Positions 6,416-6,905 of a stretch of DNA of 6,905 nt are shown here, piece after piece. A program made the position numbers and the translations under genes. This DNA is from Flavobacteriales bacterium CG18_big_fil_WC_8_21_14_2_50_32_9. GTDB lineage: Bacteria > Bacteroidota > Bacteroidia > Flavobacteriales_E > Vicingaceae. The notes below the pieces were generated by a model. It was given only the letters and a program-made list of their open reading frames with translations. It was not told where the DNA came from and made no database searches. How positions within the stretch are numbered: the first letter of the stretch is position 1; each line of letters starts with the position of its first letter. The DNA lies in the NCBI GenBank assembly GCA_002770955.1, contig PCUH01000261.1, positions 14,446-21,350 on the forward strand. Direction: 5' to 3'.

Positions 6416-6464
6416 CAAGGATTAAAAATCAAAAAATAATTCGATTAACGAAAAAATATAAAAA

Positions 6465-6905
6465 ATGAAACATACGTTATTAAAAACCACAAGAAACATA
6501 ACAGTAACAATATTGTTAATTACCATTTCTACTGTAAGTAAATTATCTGCTAACAATATTGCAGTATCAAATACTTCAATAATTAACCAAAATACAGCAG
6601 CTAATTATACACATGTAAAGTTTGATGTAAGTTGGGAAAATTCATGGCGAACTTCAACATTAGAAAGCAACTGGGATGCTGCTTACGTGTTTGTAAAATA
6701 CAGAATACCTCCTATGAATACATGGTATCATGCAACATTAAATTATGTTGACGGAACCGCCACGAACGATGGTAATACTGAGCCGGCAGGAGGAACTATT
6801 AATGCTACATCTGACGGAAAAGGTGCGTTTTTATACAGAAATGGCAATGGTATTGGTAACATCAGTTTTACTAATGCTCAATTGAGGTGGAACTACGGTG
6901 CTGAT
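6465..6905 (+). CDS. Secreted protein, N-terminal part; resembles the leader region of SUMF1/FGE-like proteins
   Basis: ATG at 6465 opens a frame that continues to the right edge without a stop, giving 147 residues. Residues 1-29 form a signal peptide (basic start MKHTLLKTTR, hydrophobic 12-24, cleavage probably after KLSA). The mature part has VKFDVSWENSWR (51-62), NWDAAYVFVKYR (69-80), WYHATLNY, GKGAFLYRNGNG and LRWNYGAD at the edge. From memory, this series of Trp-rich segments is found in Bacteroidota secreted proteins annotated as formylglycine-generating-enzyme (SUMF1) family, where the FGE-sulfatase fold follows further downstream. That domain is outside the window, so the assignment is tentative and catalytic competence cannot be judged. 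The gene follows the two LuxR-type regulators and carries the same operator, which makes it the likely output of the signalling pathway. Confidence 0.8.
   Translation, partial: MKHTLLKTTRNITVTILLITISTVSKLSANNIAVSNTSIINQNTAANYTHVKFDVSWENSWRTSTLESNWDAAYVFVKYRIPPMNTWYHATLNYVDGTATNDGNTEPAGGTINATSDGKGAFLYRNGNGIGNISFTNAQLRWNYGAD

Overview
The window looks like a chromosomal segment from a Bacteroidota bacterium, probably in or near Flavobacteriales. The reasons are AT-rich DNA, A-rich leaders in place of strong Shine-Dalgarno sites, -7 promoter boxes matching TAnnTTTG, a secreted protein with a type IX secretion (T9SS) type A sorting tail, small outer-membrane beta-barrels ending in Phe, and a periplasmic-TPR sensor histidine kinase. 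No tRNA, rRNA, CRISPR array, transposase or phage gene was seen.

Left part (1-3219). A metallophosphoesterase fragment of the YfcE/MJ0936 type runs off the left edge on the minus strand. It diverges from a plus-strand outer-membrane beta-barrel gene (431-1192). That gene converges on a T9SS-sorted secreted protein (2435-1365, minus). Between their 3' ends lies a nested palindrome with 12-of-13-bp terminal inverted repeats, which resembles a MITE and could act as a two-way terminator. A second beta-barrel gene (minus, best start at 3219) lies 49 bp upstream of the T9SS gene and may be co-transcribed with it.

Right part (3220-6905). From a divergent promoter region the plus strand carries four genes: a TPR sensor histidine kinase (3367-5322), a NarL/LuxR-type response regulator (5386-6039), a 64-residue protein that is only a LuxR-type helix-turn-helix (6162-6356), and the start of a secreted protein that cuts off at the right edge. 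That last N-terminus resembles the leader region of Bacteroidota SUMF1/formylglycine-generating-enzyme-like proteins.

The main observation is an 18-bp, partly palindromic element that occurs three times: just upstream of the response regulator, the mini-HTH gene and the secreted-protein gene. In each case it ends exactly 22 bp before a -7-like box. With the usual Bacteroidota -7 numbering this puts the dyad near -42.5, the place for a class II activator. I infer a regulatory circuit in which the kinase phosphorylates the response regulator, which activates its own gene, the HTH-only paralogue and the secreted protein. The mini-HTH, whose recognition helix is nearly identical, could compete with or tune the response regulator at the same sites.
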